Source: Primulina eburnea (Eukaryota > Streptophyta > Magnoliopsida > Lamiales > Gesneriaceae). From it: a DNA stretch of 64,000 nt. A program made the translations under genes and the position numbers. The number at the start of each line of letters is the position of its first letter. Within the stretch, counting starts at the first letter, position 1. Positions 60,305-64,000 of the stretch are shown in pieces. The stretch is from contig NC_133101.1 in the NCBI RefSeq assembly GCF_022965805.1, positions 12,313,069-12,377,068 on the forward strand. The letters are read 5' to 3'. The notes under the pieces are model-generated. The model made no database searches, was not told where the DNA came from, and saw only the letters and a list, made by a program, of their open reading frames with translations.

Positions 60305-63293
60305 TGTAGAACCCGTAATTAGACAACGTATAAGCCATGCATAATTCTAGTATTTTAAATTAAATTGACTTCATTGCATGAGTATTTAAATGCTTTCTTC
60401 GAAGTTAATTATTTTATTTCAGTAGTTTAAATTTTATTCTTTCAGTTATTTCAGTTAGACCAGACTGGAGTTGGAGTTTAGAGATAAAATTTAAGATTCA
60501 GAAAATATTTCCAGGATTTATTTTATCTAGCAAGTAAGTTAATTTAAGTTATTTAGGAGGTTTGAGGATTTATTTAAGCTACTTGAGGTGAGTAGGAAAT
60601 AAATTCATTTAAGTTCCAATAATTAAGGGATTAATTCACTACATTAATTAAAGGATTAGTGAGGCTTTTAAGGGTTATAAATTTACTAGTTAGAAAATAA
60701 TTCCCCTCCATTTATTAGTGAATTTTTCGGCCACTCCTTAGTAGAACAAGAAATTATATGCCAACTCACCTTTGACCCATTCTTTGTCATTTTTTTTAGC
60801 ATGATAACCTTTTTAATTATTGATCAACCTTAATTAGTTTATTAATAAGCAATATCCTAGTCTAATTATCATGGATAATATCGGCCATGGTCCCCCCAAA
60901 AAGACTTGATCAAACCAATTCAAAATTTGAATGAGAGGTAGACTTGGTCTTGATTTTTCCTATATTTTGCACCCATTCTCCTCACCCTCTTAACCACCAT
61001 TCCCCCTCCCTCAGTCTCGAAATTCAGAGTGATTTTGGAGAGAAAAATCGTGGCTAGCACTAGAGGAAACTAGAGAGAAAAATCGAGAGCTAGTAAGGTA
61101 GGAAAGGAAGCGCTCCACCTCCTCCGCGCCGGATCGTCTCGTTCTTTTGTTTTCTTCAAAACGAAACCAGGCATGCATATATTTTTCCTTGACTCTTCAA
61201 TCAAGTCATACTATCATTATTTTTATGTTTCATGATCATCCTTTCATGTAAAAACCGAAATTTTCAACTAGAACAAGAAATAATTTCTGCACCGATTTCG
61301 TTTCTATTATGCTTAACGTTGGGTATGCTTCTTTTCGATTTCAGGGATGGCTCGTTCCAGGGGCTCAAGGCTGCATGTAGACAGGTACTAGGACATGTTA
61401 GGATCATGAAAGAATGTTGGTTCCAGCCCCATACTCACTGGAATTCAGAAATGACATAACTTTCCCCGCGAGTGTCATATTGAGTTCGAAACATTCAGCT
61501 TGTTGTCAATGGGAGAAGTTCTGATCATGGCTGCCCAAAAGGCCTATAGCCATGGTTAGATCACTTCCCTAGCATGTCTAAGACGTGACTAAGTCGCTCT
61601 TTTTTGTGGCTTGGTCCATGGTGAATCGGTTTTCAATAAAACAACAAGAACAAGCCTAGCACACTTTCGGCCCTCCCCTTTTTCAACGTATGGTTCGGTT
61701 TTGGTGGAATGGTGTGGATCTTGGTTGGCCTATGGCCCTTAGCCACGGTTCATACCATACCCCAAGATGTCTAGATCGTGCCATGGTCAATAAAATGGCC
61801 ACTGGAACGACACGAGACAGCAAACAAAGCAAAACACCCAACACGCATGCAAAGGTGCTCTCGGGTGAACGCTTTTCGATTGTTGCTGGAATATTTCGGA
61901 TTGTGGCTGGCCTAGGGCCATTAGCCATGGTCCAAATAATTCCCTAGGATGTTTTTATGAGGTTCTGGTCGGTGGTTCGAGCCCCAATGGCCATTAGCCT
62001 CACAAACGACACAAGCAAACCAAGCGCAGCTGCTGGAAATTTCTGGACAGCAACCTGCTGCGGCGGTTCAGTGGCTCGTTCGAGTTCTCGGTCGGCTTTA
62101 AGCCTATGGATTTGTACTGGACAGTGCCTCATCGAGTTAGGAAGGTAATGTTTTTTACCGTTCGTGATTCGGTTCATTTTTGAGGTCGTACGAGAATTTA
62201 CGGTGCGATGTGCCAAATTGACTCTCGAAAGAGCGTTTCTTGTTTTGGCCTCCATTTCACCTAGATTTCGACCCTCACCATTTTAGGAGCATAAATTCAT
62301 AATTTTAAGCGTATTTTAATCATGACTATATGTTGGTTCAGTGTTGGTTCGGGTTGGTTCGGAGTCATGATTAAATACGAAGTCGTTAGACGTAATTGTC
62401 GCATTTTCAAACTTAATTGCATAGTTTGGTCAAGTAAAAGCTATTGCATATTTTTCATGACATATTTAGGTTGCAGCGAGCCTGGGAACGATCCAATCCA
62501 GTTGGTAATATAGTACTGATATTTCATTATGTCATTTAATTATATTACGTTCATAAAAATAGAAAATACTTATTTTTTAGATTTATGCGATATTGCTTGT
62601 GGTCAATTCACTATCATGGGAGCATTATTTTACCCGGTCGCAGTGACCGATCAGTTCAGTTTGGTACCACCCGGTCGGCAGTGACCGATCAGTTCAGTTT
62701 GGTACCCCCGGTAGCCAGTTACCGGTCAGTTCAGTTCAGTGCAGAGGCCACTTGCGTAGACCATAATCTCAACAGAAAAATTATTACAAATTATTTCAGT
62801 ACAGGGCTCCAAGGAGCAAACATTTTTCACTATAATTTTTCAGTTCAAGTTATGCACGTATTATAATTGCTCATGATAAGTTATTTTCGCAGTATGCTCA
62901 TGACATGATATTTTATCCCATACAAATTTTACTAGTATTTACTCGTTACCTACGATATATGCATGTTGAGTCTTTAGACTCACTAGACTTGATTGTTGTA
63001 GGTACTGATGAGGTCAGGGCCGAGGGCGGGGACCAGTGAGCCAGCTTGGGTCGGCAGTAGTGGCACCCGAGGACCTGATTTACATCATTTGCCATTTTAT
63101 GCAAACATTTTTATCAGTTTTTGAATACTTTAACTTGTTATTTTGGCAAACAATATTTTCTTCCGCTGCTATATTTTTAAACATTAAACTTTATTTATCG
63201 GTCTATTTTATGAATGAGGCAATTAAAGTTCTTTAAAAAGAAAAATTTTAATTTTTTGCAAATTTTCAAGCAAGGATTTTCTAGGCCTTCACA
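60305..63293 (+). mobile_element. 5' LTR of a T2-family Ty3/gypsy element (element continues past window)
   Basis: A 2989-bp LTR from TGTAGAACCCG to GGCCTTCACA, followed by a tRNA-Met primer site and then gag. About 2.6 kb of it matches 7042-9615. It contains three degenerate repeats of roughly 180 bp around 61545, 61727 and 61908 with a common GGCCTATGGCCCTTAGCCAT-type core. A short tandem repeat with 'gcagtgaccgatcagttcag' occurs at about 62640-62715, and the TGAGTCTTTAGACTCA palindrome at 62967-62982. It inserted 97 bp downstream of the TFIIIC stop codon. Confidence 0.9.
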
Positions 63294-63295
63294 GT

Positions 63296-63307
63296 TGGTA
63301 TCAGAGC
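63296..63307 (+). promoter_or_regulatory. T2 element primer-binding site (initiator tRNA-Met)
   Basis: TGGTATCAGAGC two bases after the LTR end. Confidence 0.95.
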
Positions 63308-63536
63308 CTATGTTCTTGTAAAGGGTTACACTACTACTGACCACGAGAAGCTCACGAAGCCTCGTCTTCGGTCTGTAAATTTTACATTTCAGCATTTTAT
63401 TTACAGCATGAATTATTTCAACAGCATGTTTCCATGAAATGTTTTACGTTCAGATCCTTTCATTATTTCAGTATTTATTTAAAATAAGTTATGGAATTAT
63501 GCATGTTAGTTACGTAAGGATTATATATGGAACATT
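63308..63536 (+). other. T2 element leader between primer site and gag
   Basis: 229 bp of untranslated leader; no other feature seen. Confidence 0.7.
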
Positions 63537-64000
63537 ATGCCCCCTAGACGCCAGGTTGGACGCCCGAGAGGTGGTGGCGAGCACCGTCGTGAGGACGGTG
63601 ATGATCAAAGACAAGAGAGGCAGGGACCTCCACCCCCTCCTCCAGCTCCACCTCCACCTGACATGAACGCCCAGATGCTAGCTGGGATGATGCAGTTCTT
63701 CGCACAGTTTGCGGGGAACAATGCCGTTGCCGCTGCCAGGCTGACAGGGCCCGAGGCTGTCTATGAGAGATTTATGAAGATGCATCCAAAGGAATTTTCT
63801 GGGACGTCTGACCCCATGATGGCCGAGGGATGGATCAAATCCCTCGAGATTATCTTCGAGTTTATGGAACTTGGAGATACAGAAAGAGTCCGATGTGCCA
63901 CCTATCTGTTCAATGGAGATGCCCGCTTATGGTGGGAGGGAGCATCGGTAGCCCTGAACGTGGCTACACTAAGTTGGAAGCGCTTCACGGAGGTGTTCTA
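63537..64000 (+). CDS. Ty3/gypsy gag, N-terminal part, open to the window end
   Basis: Starts ATG at 63537 (MPPRRQVGRPRGGGEHREDG), with a basic Arg-rich head, a long Pro run, then the capsid domain (KEFSGTSDPMMAEGWIKSL, YLFNGDARLWWEG). The frame is open for all 154 codons to the window edge, with no stop or shift. It is the only undamaged coding sequence of the window. The head and the long LTR fit Del/Tekay chromovirus elements. Gag forms the cytoplasmic particle in which reverse transcription occurs. The remainder lies outside the window. Confidence 0.9.
   Translation, partial: MPPRRQVGRPRGGGEHRREDGDDQRQERQGPPPPPPAPPPPDMNAQMLAGMMQFFAQFAGNNAVAAARLTGPEAVYERFMKMHPKEFSGTSDPMMAEGWIKSLEIIFEFMELGDTERVRCATYLFNGDARLWWEGASVALNVATLSWKRFTEVF

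Overview
This window is repeat-rich plant nuclear DNA. The evidence is a set of nested Ty3/gypsy and Ty1/copia LTR retrotransposons with plant primer-binding sites (tRNA-Met and tRNA-Asp), a Tip100-like hAT transposon, a CACTA-type end, and plant-style intron/exon fragments of one host gene. It looks like an angiosperm, probably a eudicot. An asterid is only a guess from the repeat flavour. No intact host gene, rRNA, tRNA gene or CRISPR was seen. All identifications are by eye from sequence motifs.

The one host gene is a WD40/zinc-finger protein resembling the 90-kDa subunit of TFIIIC (GTF3C4-like). It occurs twice in opposite orientation. The left copy (13812 to 9616, minus strand) has exons 1 to about 12. 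The right copy (49120 to 60207, plus strand) starts inside exon 4 and runs to the stop codon, but is split by a 6.6-kb gypsy element. The two share an inverted repeat of about 2.93 kb (9616-12542 and 49120-52048). Both carry the same in-frame TAA, so the stop probably predates the duplication. Each copy has further stops of its own.

Layout. 1-7041: a minus-strand gypsy LTR (family T1) with a hAT element (1430-5674, 8-bp target duplication) inside it. 7042-9615: most of a plus-strand LTR of a second gypsy family (T2). 9616-13812: left TFIIIC copy. 13813-16071: spacer and a CACTA-like end rich in GCGACGG inverted repeats. 16072-18184: gypsy remnants and part of a T1 LTR. 18471 to about 33795: a T1 LTR split by a complete but dead Athila-like element (19467-31895, 5-bp target duplication). 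34011-36960: a solo T1 LTR with perfect 5-bp target duplications. 18185-18470, 33796-34010 and 36961-38340: pieces of one older copia-like LTR broken by those two insertions. 40248-48250: a Tnt1-like copia element with a younger copia element (42721-47313) nested in it. 48251-49119: a short T2-like LTR on the minus strand that abuts the right TFIIIC copy. 52805-59411: a gypsy element lacking integrase, inside a TFIIIC exon. 60305 to the window end: a T2 element with a 2989-bp 5' LTR, a tRNA-Met primer site and an open gag frame that continues past the window.

Almost every coding region is broken by stops or frameshifts; the exception is the gag at the right edge. The window therefore reads as a record of successive insertions into an already decaying, duplicated gene.
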